This document shows positions 14,183 through 27,300 of a DNA stretch of 64,000 bases, in pieces. The notes under the pieces are model-generated. The model ran no database searches. It saw nothing but the letters and a program-made list of their open reading frames with translations, and was not told the DNA's origin. This DNA comes from Sinotaia quadrata (Eukaryota; Mollusca; Gastropoda; Architaenioglossa; Viviparidae). Within the stretch, counting starts at the first letter, position 1. Every line of letters starts with the position of its first letter. Made by a program: the position numbers and the translations under genes. The DNA lies in the NCBI GenBank assembly GCA_028829895.1, contig CM054182.1:86725546-86789545 (forward strand), in the 5' to 3' direction.

Positions 14183-17003
14183 TCTCTCTCCCCACCTCAC
14201 ACATAATACATGCACATGTATTGGATCTTGGTGCAGCCTTTGACCACCTTATAAACCCCACAACCTTGTCCTCACTTTACTAACAGAAGTAATTTGGCTT
14301 TCCCAGCTTGTAGGAAATCCACCGCCAATTCTAAAAACAGCTCAGGCTGCTACACTGACGTCACAGCAAACGTAACTAAGAGATGACGTGAAAGAGGGTA
14401 AGGGTAAAACGTGTACTGGATCATATCTTTTTCCTGCATAGCATAACACACATTCAGCCTCATCCTGTATTTCATATTGCAATTCTTTGTTTTCTTTCAG
14501 TCCACCATTCAACTGTATCCTATCTACACAAAACTTCTATCAGTTCAAAACTGTTATGAATGGAAAAGTCTGACTTGTGTTCTGGTCCTGGAGTAAAAAA
14601 TCGAATGGTAGAACTGAGTGAATAAATAGAAAATCACTGACTGTGAGTATGAGTGGTTGACATGCCTTAGCCTAAGTTCTACTGGAGGTTTGTTTGATTT
14701 AAGGTTTCGAGTTACCCTCTAAGTTTTGGTGATTTTGCAGCCAGTGCTGCAGTCTCTAGCAAGGTATTCAGATGGACAGGGAAATAACTCTGCCAAATGG
14801 AGAAAAGTGAAGATAAGAGTAATGTGGGTAATATTTCAGAACAGTTTTGTTTGGTGGTCTAATTTTCTCTTTCTGATTTCACTTGCTGAAGGATCTTTTG
14901 TGTGAGAAAGCCAGTAAAAGGGACTATGTTGTTCCAAGATTAAGTGTTCACTTAACCCATGTCAGTGAGCTAATGACTGACAAAGTGGATACTTTAACCT
15001 TTCTCAGTGAGCAACTGACTGACAAAAGTTGATACTTTTCCCATGTCAGTGAGCTAGTGACTGACAAAGTGGATACTTTAACACGTCAGTGAGCTAACGA
15101 CTGACAAAGTGGATACTTTAACACGTCAGTGAGCTAACAACTGACAAAGTGGATACTTTAATGCATGTCAATGAGCTAACGACTCACAAAGTGGATACTT
15201 TAACACATGTCAGTGAGCTAACGACTGACAAAGTAGACACTTTAAGCTCTTATTGAGCTTGGGACTGGTGTGGAATTGGTCTGTCTAACAGTTTTTTACT
15301 CCAGGCAATAGCACCCCACCACTTTTTCACCTCTTCACACTCTCTGGTGTGAATCATGCCTACATTATCTCTGTCTTCACTCTTCACCTAATCAAAGCCT
15401 ACATTACCTGTCTGTCTTCACCTAATTAAGCCTACATCACCTCTGTCTGTCTTCACCTAATCAAGCCTACATCACTTCTGTCTGTTTTCACCTAATCAAG
15501 CCTACATCACTTCTGTCTGTCTTCACCTAATCAAGCCTACATCACTTCAGTTTGTCTTCACCTAATCAAGCCTACATCACCTGTCTGTTTTCACCTAATC
15601 AAGCCTAAAACACCTCTGTTTCTCTTACTCCTAATCAAGCCTTCATCACCTCGACTGGAAAGATGTCTTTAAAGTTATAGGAACCTGTCCTATTTCTTTG
15701 CTGCCTGCCACCACTCTGGCATGTGAGCACACTTTCTAGTATTGTGAGCACACTTTCTAGTTATGTGAACAGACCTAATGATATGAGCACAGTTTCTAGG
15801 TTTGTGAGTGCACCCTCTAGAACATTTATTTAACTCTCTGGAGTATTTATGAATTTATGTAAAATTAAACCAGGATTACCCACCTGGAATGAGCTACCCC
15901 GTGTACTTAATAGTTAGTTCTGCTAGAGAGCAATAAACATGCAATACAGTGTATAACAGATCTATAATCATTTATCATTCATGCTAAAGTTGCTTAGACT
16001 GTTTCACTTTCAGTGAATGTGAAAAAGGCAGAAAGCACCTAATACTTTAATACCATTCACTTAATGATTTTCTTCAGCTTGTAACTGATCATAGTTCAGC
16101 TTTTAACTGATTACAGTACAGTTAGTTCTTAATTAGTGATTGTAAAAATGAACAGCATTGGTACCATTGCTTATTTTTAACACAGCATGTTGTTTATATA
16201 TTCTCATTTGAGTGACAACACTGCTTATTTTGAAATTTAACACCTCCCTATTTGTAGGTTGGATGGCTACCCCATGCCCCTTTTAAAAAAAAAATATATT
16301 TTTTTTTAATGATAGTAATACCAGGATTCATGCTTACTCAAAGTTCGTCTGCCGGCAAATAGTTCCCTGTAAGGTGTACTTTATGAAGCCCCACGTGTGT
16401 GCATTTAAAGAAATAGTGAATGTGATATTTAAAAACACTGTCTGTATGATGGTATTATATTGGTGAAAAATGTAATTTTTCCCCCCTCACTACTGTTTAA
16501 TTAATAGCACCTTCCATGTATAAGAGTTATGTGTCCATTGAAATTATCTTAAATAGAATCTGATATGGTCAGTAAATCAGCTGCATTAAATATTTTGGTT
16601 TTTGTCTAATTTTTAATAAAATTTATTTCACTTTTGCCCACTTTATAAAAACACAAATATTGCATGAATAAAAGGAATTAGAACTGTTGTACTTGTCCAG
16701 GTGTATTTTTGATAATGTATAAATTAGTGTAACAGGAAAGAAATGAAGGACTTCAGACAGGTAGGAGTAATCAGATATCTTGCTCACTTGTGGCTTCTCA
16801 GAAAACAGTTAAACAGCATTAGAAATTGACTTTCTTATGTAGTTACTAGAAGGCAAAAGATAAACAGGAACAGAAACTGGTTAATTTAAATTGAAATGTA
16901 GGAAGGCAAGGGATAAACAATAACAAGTTCTGTTTTCTTGCATTTCATCTTAGCTCCTTTGCAAACATTAGTGATGATCAAGATAGTGAATATATGTGAA
17001 TGT

Positions 17004-17081
<78 letters not shown>

Positions 17082-18255
17082 TGGAATGCTTACATAATGT
17101 TGTTTCTGTATAATAGCAGTATTTATTATTTATATATTTCTCTGCACTATTTCTTCTTTTATTCCTCTCATCAATCTCACCACTTCTTCTTTTATTCCTC
17201 TCATCAGTCTATTTCTTCTTTTATTCCTCTCATCAATCTCACTATTCCTTCTTTTATTCCTCTCATCAATCTCACTATTTCTTCTTTTATTCCTCTCATC
17301 AATCTCACTATTTCTTCTTTTATTCCTTTCATCAATCTCACTATTTCTTCTTTTATTCCTCTCATCAATCTCACTATTTCTTCTTTTATTCCTCTCATCA
17401 ATCTCACTATTTCTTCTTTTATTCCTCTCATCAATCTCACTATTTCTTCTTTTATTCCTTTCATCAATCTCACTATTTCTTCTTTTATTCCTCTCATCAA
17501 TCTCATTATTTCTTCTTTTATTCCTCTCATCAATCAGTCTTATAGTTTGGGAATGAAAGTGTTAACAAAATTTTACTCTAATGGCCAGTTTTTACTTAGA
17601 TGTGATGAGTGTAAAATCTCAACTAGTGCATTGCACACATCTTTTTAAACCATTCTAAGCATATTAGTTCTTGCAGCAGGCACCTAGTGACTTTCTGGCT
17701 TGAGTTCCCTAGCTAGTATGCTATGTGTTTTTGTTTTCATGTTATAGTCAGTATTCTCATTTCCTGACTGAGTTTAGTGATTACATTAATTATAGCTGAC
17801 CTGATGAGATCTGATATGTCTTACACATCAGTTCACCAAAAAAAAGTACCTCTGGTTTTAGTGTTTTATGCACGTTTCTTTAAAATTGCCATTTTTATAC
17901 TTTGCATGTAGAGATTTACTGTTTGTGTATGGATTATAGGCCAATAAGATAATACATTAATAAGATAATAACATTTCTTTCTCCTGATGCCATCTTTACA
18001 TCTTTTCAAGCCATGAAATGTCTCACTGTCTAAGCTGGATCTCTTTGCAGACTCGTGAAGAGATTCGACGAAAACTGGAGGAACAGAGAATAGCCAAACA
18101 AAGGTTGGAAGCAAGCAGAAAGATTGAACAAGAACAACGAGTAAGTTACTAGTATTTTGTTAACAACAACACATTGTTGTTGATGGTTAGAAGTTGCATT
18201 TTTGACATTTATTTTGGCATTTGTCTTCATGTGGGTGTGTGTGTATATGTATGCT

Positions 18256-18313
<58 letters not shown>

Positions 18314-21300
18314 ATGTGTGTGTGTGAGAGAGAGAGAGAGATTACATGGCATGTAACATTTATTGTGAATGCATATTTAAATCTTTCTGTGATTTCCAAA
18401 CACCACAGAAAAAAGCTTCATTTACACAACCTTATGCATCCCATCTCTTAATTTCCAGTTAGACTTTTATAATCAATCCAAATTTTAATGAAGACTTTTT
18501 AGGCACATTCTGAATCTTATTGAAGACTTTTTAGCTACATCCCAAATCTTTAAGGAAAATGTTTTAGACACAACCCAATGTTTAATGAAGACTTCTCCAG
18601 CCTAAATCTCAATGCAGTCTTGTCGATAAAGTCTAAAGCTTAATGAAGACTTTTTAGATACAGTAAAGTTTAATGCAGTTTTGTTGATACAGCCTAAAGC
18701 TTAATGAAGATTTGTTAGATACAGTCTAAGGCTTAATGAAGACATTTTAGATACAGCTGAAAGCTTAATGAAGACATTTTAGATACAGCTGAAAGCTTAA
18801 TAAAGACATTTTAGATACAGCCTAAATCTTAATGCAGTCTTGTTGATACAGCCTAAAACTTAATGAAGACTTTAGACACAACCCAAAACTTAATGAAGAC
18901 TTATTATAAATAACCATAATCTTAATGAAGTCTTGTTGATACAGCCTATAATTTAATGAAGACTTTAGACACAAACTAAAGTTTAATGAAGACTTATAGA
19001 TACAACCATAATCCTAATGAAGCTGTTGTAGTGGGAAAAGCAGTGGACAAAAATAACATCAAGATGGTACTCATTGGAAGGAAAATCCGTCTGATCTCCT
19101 GCAACTTTATGTGTATCACCATATGACACTTCACTACCGATTTTTTTTTTATTGTCAGCTTTGGGAAGAAATGAAAGAAAATATCAATAAGTTGTTTTGT
19201 ACAATACAAAAGAACATCTGCTGTGGTGCTGTAAAATATGCATATGCACACTCACACACACACACACACGCACACACAGAAGAGGAGCAGCTGTTTTGGT
19301 TTTCACATTGCAATTGTCTAACATATTTTGTCAATTTCTAACCACAGAGCAGTTGATTAAAATAAAAGTTTACTTCTAGAACATAGGCAACATCATGAAC
19401 ATATGCAACAAAACACCATGAACACATTTTTCAGATGGGTATGTTCAGTTATGTTTTAATATTTGGGGACCATGACATAACTGCTGTAGGAGTATATGGA
19501 CAAACCTCCAAATTAAAACCTGCTCTAGAAACAGGTTTGTTTGATAATGCTGAGTTTTAGACACAGAAACCTTTAACAGCTGTTGTGTTTTTGAAACAAT
19601 TATCTAATAACACTCAGTTTATCAAAGACAACATGCAACAAACATTCTTCTTTAAAAAAAAAAAAATCAAAACAACACATCTCTAATGAAACTGGGTTTT
19701 GAAAAGAGACACATATGTAATAACCAGTGTTCTTAAAAAAATCAAAACAATACATCTTTAATGAAACTTGGCTTTGAAAAGAGACGCATACGTAATAACC
19801 AGTGTTCTTTAAAAAAAAAATCAAAACAACATCTCTAATAAAAATGTGTTTTTATGTGATTACCATTATTCTTAAAAAAGCAAAACAATACATCGTTAAT
19901 GAAACTGGGTTTTGAAAAGAGACATATGTGATAACCTGTGTTCTTTTATGAAAACAAACATCTTTAATAACACTGGATTTTGAAAAGAGACATATGTGAT
20001 AACCTGTGTTCTTTTATGAAAACAAACATCTCTAATAAAATTGGGTTATAGAAAGAGACCTATGTAATAACTTTTGTTCTTTAAAACACAACTGTAATAA
20101 AACTGAGTTTGAGAAACAGGCATATATAATACTGATAACACTGGATTTTAGGAAGAGATATATATGTTATAATCATAATCATGTTTTGTTGAACAAATAC
20201 CACTGATAAAATTAGTTTTTAGCAATAGATATAATCACTGTTCTTTAAAAAAATAAATAAATAAATCTCTCTAATAAAATTATGCTCTTGTAACATTTAT
20301 TAACCACAACTCTCATAATATTGAACTTTAGAAACAGGTGTATGTAAAAAATCCAATTAAATAAACTCTGTTTTATAAAATGGACTTAAAAAAAACAAGA
20401 CAGAAACAAACCACTGCCATAACCATTTTTAAAAAAAAACAAACTTCTTTAGAAAGAACATAACTACAAATCTTTGTAATACTTCTTTGGAAAGAACATA
20501 ACTACAAATCTTTGTAATACTTCTTTAGAAAGAACATAACTACAAATCTTTGTAATACTTCTTTAGAAAGAACATAACTACAAATATTTGTAATACTTCT
20601 TTAGAAAGAACATAACTACAAACCTTTGTAATACTTCTTTAGAAAGAACATAACTACAAATCTTTGTAATACTTCTTTAGAAAGAACATAACTACAAATC
20701 TTTGTAATAACCATTATACTTTGTAATAAACATTCTTCATTTTGTTGTTTAAGTTTACTCTTTAAAAATATTTTTCTTTGAAAAGAAAGCCTTCCACGAG
20801 AAATTATATTCAACATAATTAGAAATCCATTACCATTTTCAAACTACTCGATAATTTTTCAAGACTATTGTTTATCAGGAATAATAATGAAGAAATATTG
20901 ATTATGAATGTTTTATCTGATGAATAACTTGCCTAGAGTATTTTGTATTTATTTTTAATTCATGCTGTTAAAATCTGTAACAGAAACTAATATGTAATGT
21001 TCAATTACAGTCATCTTTCCCTCAGATTAAACATCATTTTAACAACAGTACATTAAAGAAAAGGGTTGTTAGTCATTGACATTTGCACTGTAGAGAGTAA
21101 AAAACAAACAAACCATTTCTTGTTTAGAGTTTTTCTTTAATTTAAAGGAATTCAAATACTGGTCATTCAAGTTGATCAACTTCTGAATAGGAATGAGATG
21201 CTCAGAATTTCAAAAGATAGGTATACACCAACATAAAAAATATGCAATGTTTTTTTTAAATTTAAGACATCTTCTGTGTGGAAAACAGATTTATAAAACA

Positions 21301-24300
21301 GAACATTTAAATTCTAATTAAAATTTGTTGGAATTAAGTATGTAAGTTTAATAACATTGAATAATTTTTAAAGGAACATTTGTTTAATCAGAAATTTTTT
21401 ATTTGAAATCAGCGCAGGAGAGATATAATGTTTGGTATTGATATGTTTTCAAGGAATGGGGGAGAAATATTGACACTCCGGTGAGATCATTTTGTTTTGC
21501 TTCAGTTTCAACAAAAGCTTTTTATTTGGCTAGGAGTTTCTGTTTACTTTTTACCTGTATCTTCTCTTTACAATGTTGGTGGTGCTGGTGGATTTTTTCT
21601 TTTAAGAACAACGAACAAGTTGTTAGATGTCTTTTAAAAATGTAAATAATTTATTGATTCATTTTTGCTTATTGTCCATTTTCACTGTTTGTTTATCTGA
21701 CACTTGGAAATATATATATATAGTCAGAGTAAATGTATAATCACAGTATGTATTTATTTAAGCCTGCCCTCTTCTTTTACTGGCCATCAGAATAACGGGT
21801 AAAATTGTCATAATTTTAAATGTTGAATAAGGTTAAATAAATTTATTGTAACTTTTAATTTAATGTTAAATGACCAGGTAAAATGTACAGTTTTCCTGGT
21901 TTGGAGTTTAGACTTCCTGCACTAAGTTGTTGTTTTATGTCAGTGTTCTTATATTGTGTTGTGCATCATTCTATGGTGTTAGTAAGTTTGTATGGTGCTG
22001 GTTGACTTGTGTTAGTTGTATTGATTGAGTTTGCATTGTGATTGGCAGGCTTGTGCTGGTTGACTTGTGTTAGTTGACTTGTAATTTGTATTGATTGAGT
22101 TTGTATTGTGATTGGCTGGCTTTTATTGATTGATTTTATATTGTGATTGGCTGGCTTGTGTTAGTTGACTTGTGTTGATAGAGTTTGTATTGTGATTGGC
22201 TGACTTGTGCTGGTTGACTTGTGTTAGTTGTATTGATTAAGTTTGTATTGTGATTGGCTGGCTTTGTGTTAGTTGACTTGTGTTGATTGAGTTTGTATTG
22301 TGATTGGCTGACTTGTGCAGGTTGACTCGCGTTAGTTGTATTGATTGAGTTTGTATTGTGGTTGGTTGGCTAATGTTGATTGATTTGTATTGTGTTTGGT
22401 TGGCTTGCATTGGTTGGATAATGCTGATTGATTTGTAATGTGGTTGGTTGGCTTGTGTTGATTTCATATTTTGGCTGTTTGGCTTGTGTTGAGTGACTTT
22501 GTATTGTGCTGGTTTGAGAATTGTTTTGCATTTTTTATATTGATATGTCCAAATTGTGGTTTTATGATCAATTCATTGTTAGTATTTTAATTTATGTTTG
22601 TTTTATTTTGTGTTTTTATAATGTTGTTTTCATTAAACAGTGCCATAAAATTGTCTTATAAGTTATATGTTTATATTGCTTTTATTGTGCTGTTGTTTCA
22701 CTACAACTGATATTCTTTTGACTGCCTTCTAGATAATTGGCACTGTTGTGTGGAATTTGCTAACTATGCCATTTTATTGAATATCCATGTTGTTGACTGG
22801 CTATCCTGCTGTAAATTGTTAATATTTTTGTATCATTGTAAGCACTGTGACCTGCCATTTGTCTTGCACTCTGGTAGAATGGTACAATTGCATCCTGTCA
22901 TGTTTATACTGTGATGTTTGAGTGTTCATCATTGTTGTTTTGGCTGTTTGACTGTTTATTATTATCATTTTGTACTGTGTTTGGTTTTTTGATGTATTTG
23001 AATGTTTGTCAATATAGTTTTGTGTTGTGTTTAACTGTTCATCTTTATGATGTTTGATTATATATTCATCTTTATCATTTTGTGATGTTTTGGGTGTTCA
23101 TCATAATCATTAAAAAATGTATTTCAATATTTGTCATTATCATTTTATGATGTGTTTGTTCATCATTATTTTGTGATATGTTTGAAAGTTCATCAGTATC
23201 ATTTTTTCGTGTGCTTGAGTGTTTATCATTATCATTTTCTGATGTGTTTGAGCATTTATCTTTATATGGTGAGTTATGATCATGGCTACAGTGCTTTGAT
23301 GTGTTCAAGTGTTTTCATTACTGTTTTGTGATGTATTTTCATCATCCAGTTATGAGATGTGCTTTTGTTCACCATTATAGCAATGTAAAAGTATATTCAT
23401 CATTACATTGAAATGATGTATTTGTGTGTTCATTAATACATTGATGTGATGTATTTGTGTGTTCATTAATACATTGATGTGATGTATTTGTGATCATCAT
23501 TTTGGTGATGTGTTCATGTGCTTCTCATACAGTAATGTGTTTTATTAACAAAATTATCATTACTTTGATGCTATGTGTTAGCACAGTTAGAGTGGTATGG
23601 TATTTTTAATTTTATGTTTGTTTTGTATTACAGTGATGTGTTGTGACTATTTTATGCAGTTTTGTTTGCAGATTATTATTATAAAGGTGTGAATAATACA
23701 CATATTTGTTGTTGTCCTCTATTGTGTTTATTTACTCATTGAGTTATTTTATTTTGTTTTTGTTTTGTTTTGTTTCAGATCTAATTGTGTAATTGATTTT
23801 TTAATAAAATTGTTTTTTTTTTATGCCCTTCAGATGTGACACATGTTTGTCTTACTCTGTCTTATGTATCTGTTAGGTGTGATACACACTTGTAATACTC
23901 CATCTTATGTGCCTGTCTGATGTGACACATTTGTCATATTCTGTCTTGTGTGCCGGTTATGTGTGAAATGTTTATCATCCTCTCCTTGATTGTATGGATG
24001 CTCTGTTTTGTGATTTAATTAAAAGTATGCTTTTCTTTCTCAGATTTATAATTACAAGTATGGCTGTCTTGTGATAAATATCATATAAAGTATGGCTATG
24101 ATTTAGTGACATGACTGATAAATATTTTCATCCTGCATATCTATTGTGTACTTAATTGGGTGACAGATGTCATCATGTGATTGTTGACTCCAGGGGTGTT
24201 TGGTGTGTTTTTTTGTTTTAATTTCAGTTTGGCATTGACATATAGTGTTGATTTCTGTGTTGTGATAGTGATGAGCATCTTTGTTATTGTGTGATGCAGT

Positions 24301-27300
24301 TATGATGTATGTTTTGGTATGATAATTACAAGCATCAGTATTTTTATCACAAGTATTATTATTATTTTTCAATGTGATTGCGACAAGTATCTTTGTTATT
24401 CTGTCATGTGATTATGATAAGTGTCTGTTAATATGTGATAGTGATAAGTATCTAGTGTCTGTTAATCTGTAATATTATAGAGACAGTATCTTTGTGATTA
24501 TACAGAATGAGTGTTGAGTGTGTTGGTCTTCCTACAACATATTAGTACTTGCATCCTTAAAAAGTTACCATGAGGGTTAATTGCAGTGGGTACTTTGATG
24601 GTCATTGCAGTGGGTACTTTGATGGTAATTGCAATGGGTAGTGTGAGGGTCATTGCAGTGAGTACTGTGAGGGTAATTGCAATGATTAGTGTGATGGTCA
24701 TTGCAGTGGGTACTGTGAGGGTAATTGCAATGGGTAGTGTGAGGGTTTATTGTAATGGTTTATTGTAATGGTTTCTGTCTTTTGTCACCATGCTGCTAGT
24801 GGGGTAGGGAAATAAAGCATTGCATCTTCCAGCTTCTTCACTCAGAGGCACTCATGCTTAAGAAGCAGATGTTGAGGGTAAAATTGTAGCAGCTTGCACT
24901 CTTTCTTTCTGATTGCATATTATTTAGCCTTTAAGTCTGCCTATCTGCCTGAGTCAACACAATTTAGTATAAATAAAACAAAACATTCAATATACTTTTG
25001 TCTGGTTAAAATAATTTTCTTTTCATTGTCAGAAACATTATGCTAAATGGCAGGATTCAATTTCAGTTACAAGATTAAATTTAATTAAAAGGGTTAAAAA
25101 ATTCAGTTTCAATAACAGGATTAAATGAAACTGTCATGAACAGATTCTCAAAGTTTGTGTGCATAATGTGTGTGTTCATTTGAGGTTGTTTTGTTTCTTT
25201 TACAGACTGTTGCTTTGACATTGTTTTCTCTGCTAATGTGCTAGGCAAATTGAATAGAACACTTCAGGAGAGAAAATTGCTTTGTGCTAATATTGCTCTA
25301 TTGTATAAATGTATTTCTTCATCTATCTTCCAACAGTTTTTTTCCCCCACTTGATTTGCATGTTTAGTCACAGGAAAAAAAAAATTGCTTGGGGCTAATA
25401 TTTCTTTACAGGTGTCTTCATTTTCTTGTCTGCCAAATTCTTGTTGATTTGATTGCATGTTGAGTCACGTTAACTAGCCAGACTTTAAAGGAGGTTATTT
25501 ATTTTAATTCAAATAATATTCTTTAATTAAACAAACAGTTATTTATTGCTTGTACATTTTAAATTTACTTAATTTTTTTAACAAGCAAAGAAATTATTAC
25601 TTTAAAAATACTACAAATGTTATTTTTTGGTGTATTTAAAACAAAAATTAGCAATGGTAGTTTTATTTGGTTCACAGTATATCTACGAAAATCAATAATT
25701 AAATATATGATTTATCACTTATATACTGCAGCATTTATAAGCTACCATAAATACTGCTATTTTTATTACTACTAGTGCTACTAAAATGCAGATATGTTTT
25801 TCCTAAGTACAAGAAATCTGGGACATTCTAGAAATAAATAAAATTAGATTGTAAACTGCGCTGAAACATTTGCAAGTTGACATATACATTGTTATTTTTT
25901 TATCAGTCTAGTATAACTAGTATAATGTAGAGTGTAAATGTAATTTTTTCAATTCACAAGTAATCTAAGTCAATCTAGAAATAAAATGAATAAGATGAGA
26001 TTGTAAATGGCACTGTAACAATTGAAAACTTAGATGTGTTGAATAGGGTCTGACTATATTTTACTCAGACCCCAAGATAGACACAACAACAATAATAAAG
26101 TGTTAAGATTAATTTGCATTACTGCATTTGTAAGCTGCCAGAGGTCACTGCATGGTTATAAAACACGAGGGCATCCCTGCAGTTTTAGGTGAATAGTGAA
26201 TAAGCTGTTTGGTGCTCACATTAACGAGATTTTTTGTATTCACATTTCAAAATTGTTTACCAGAATAACACTTTTCATGCACACAATTTATTAATTTAAA
26301 TTCCCTTATTATATATAATGATATAATATTTACTTGCAATGATAGTTTTTTGTTTTATGTTTAGATAAACAGTTGCATGAGAAATCTAGTTTATGTATTG
26401 TAAACAGCTTGAATCATTTATCTACCAATAAACATTAATACTTGGAATGTGCAGTTTTATGTAATAGTAAAGAACTTGAATCTTAATAAAACAAACAAAC
26501 CATCAAACAAAAAAGCCCCAGTATTGTAGTTAATAAAAATGAAGTACTTATAACTTTCAAAGTCCAAGTTTTTATTTCCACATATAAAAAAAAATATATA
26601 AAAAATTTATGACTACATTTATTTGCCTTATTAAAGTCAAATGAATTGTTGATCTTTAGCATGCCAGAAATTTACTAGGGGTGGGTTGAAATCATGTGTG
26701 ATAGTTTAATTTACAGTGGAAAGACTATACAAATGTACAGGTGAAGCATACTTTTTACTTGCATAATCTTTTTCATGACTAAACCAAGAATTAAAAAAAT
26801 AATAACTGATACATAAGGATTAGAGTTTTAAAAGGATTATATTTTTTTAAAATTAGGATCGTGCAGCTAGAGCCATGGCAAACATTGTGAATTTGGAAGT
26901 ACCTGGGGAGCTGGCCTATGTGTACAGCAAACTTGATGGTAAGTACTGGTAGCTTGTAGACTGGCCTATATGTATAGCAGATTTGATGGTAAGTACTGGT
27001 ACTGTGTAGAACTGGCCTATGTGTATAGCAGATTTGATAGTAAGTACTGGTAATGTGTAGAACTGACCTATTTGTATAGCTAACTGGATGGTGAGTATTA
27101 GCAACTTGGAGATGCAGTTTTCCCTTATTTCTTCTTTATTTTGATTATGGAGATGATTTAAAATTCCCAAATGGCTTGATTCACACAAGGAGAGAATGTT
27201 TAAGTGTTTTACTTTCATTTGGTGCATTATCAGTTAATCATAGAATAAATAATCTAATTTATTATGTGCAAGGCTCAGTTTGTTATGGAGTGCAGTGTCA

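Larger units (their letters stand above)
11221..14420. promoter_or_regulatory. CpG-rich intronic segment with E-box and CRE palindromes; possible internal promoter or enhancer
   Basis: CpG dinucleotides are frequent here (for example GCGCGCCG near 11380 and GGCGGCCG near 12583) and become rare after about 14.4 kb. Perfect motifs are GTCACGTG (11263-11270), the palindrome GTCACGTGAC (11399-11408), and two full cAMP-response elements TGACGTCA (12287-12294 and 14356-14363). The 12600-12930 part is unique sequence ending in a good donor, AACAG|GTGAGA, at 12920. Function is inferred only from composition and motifs. Confidence 0.35.

Noticed and set aside
16938..17648. 236-residue open frame
   Set aside because: Made of (CA)n and a 33-bp minisatellite; the period being a multiple of 3 keeps it open. 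No splice borders.
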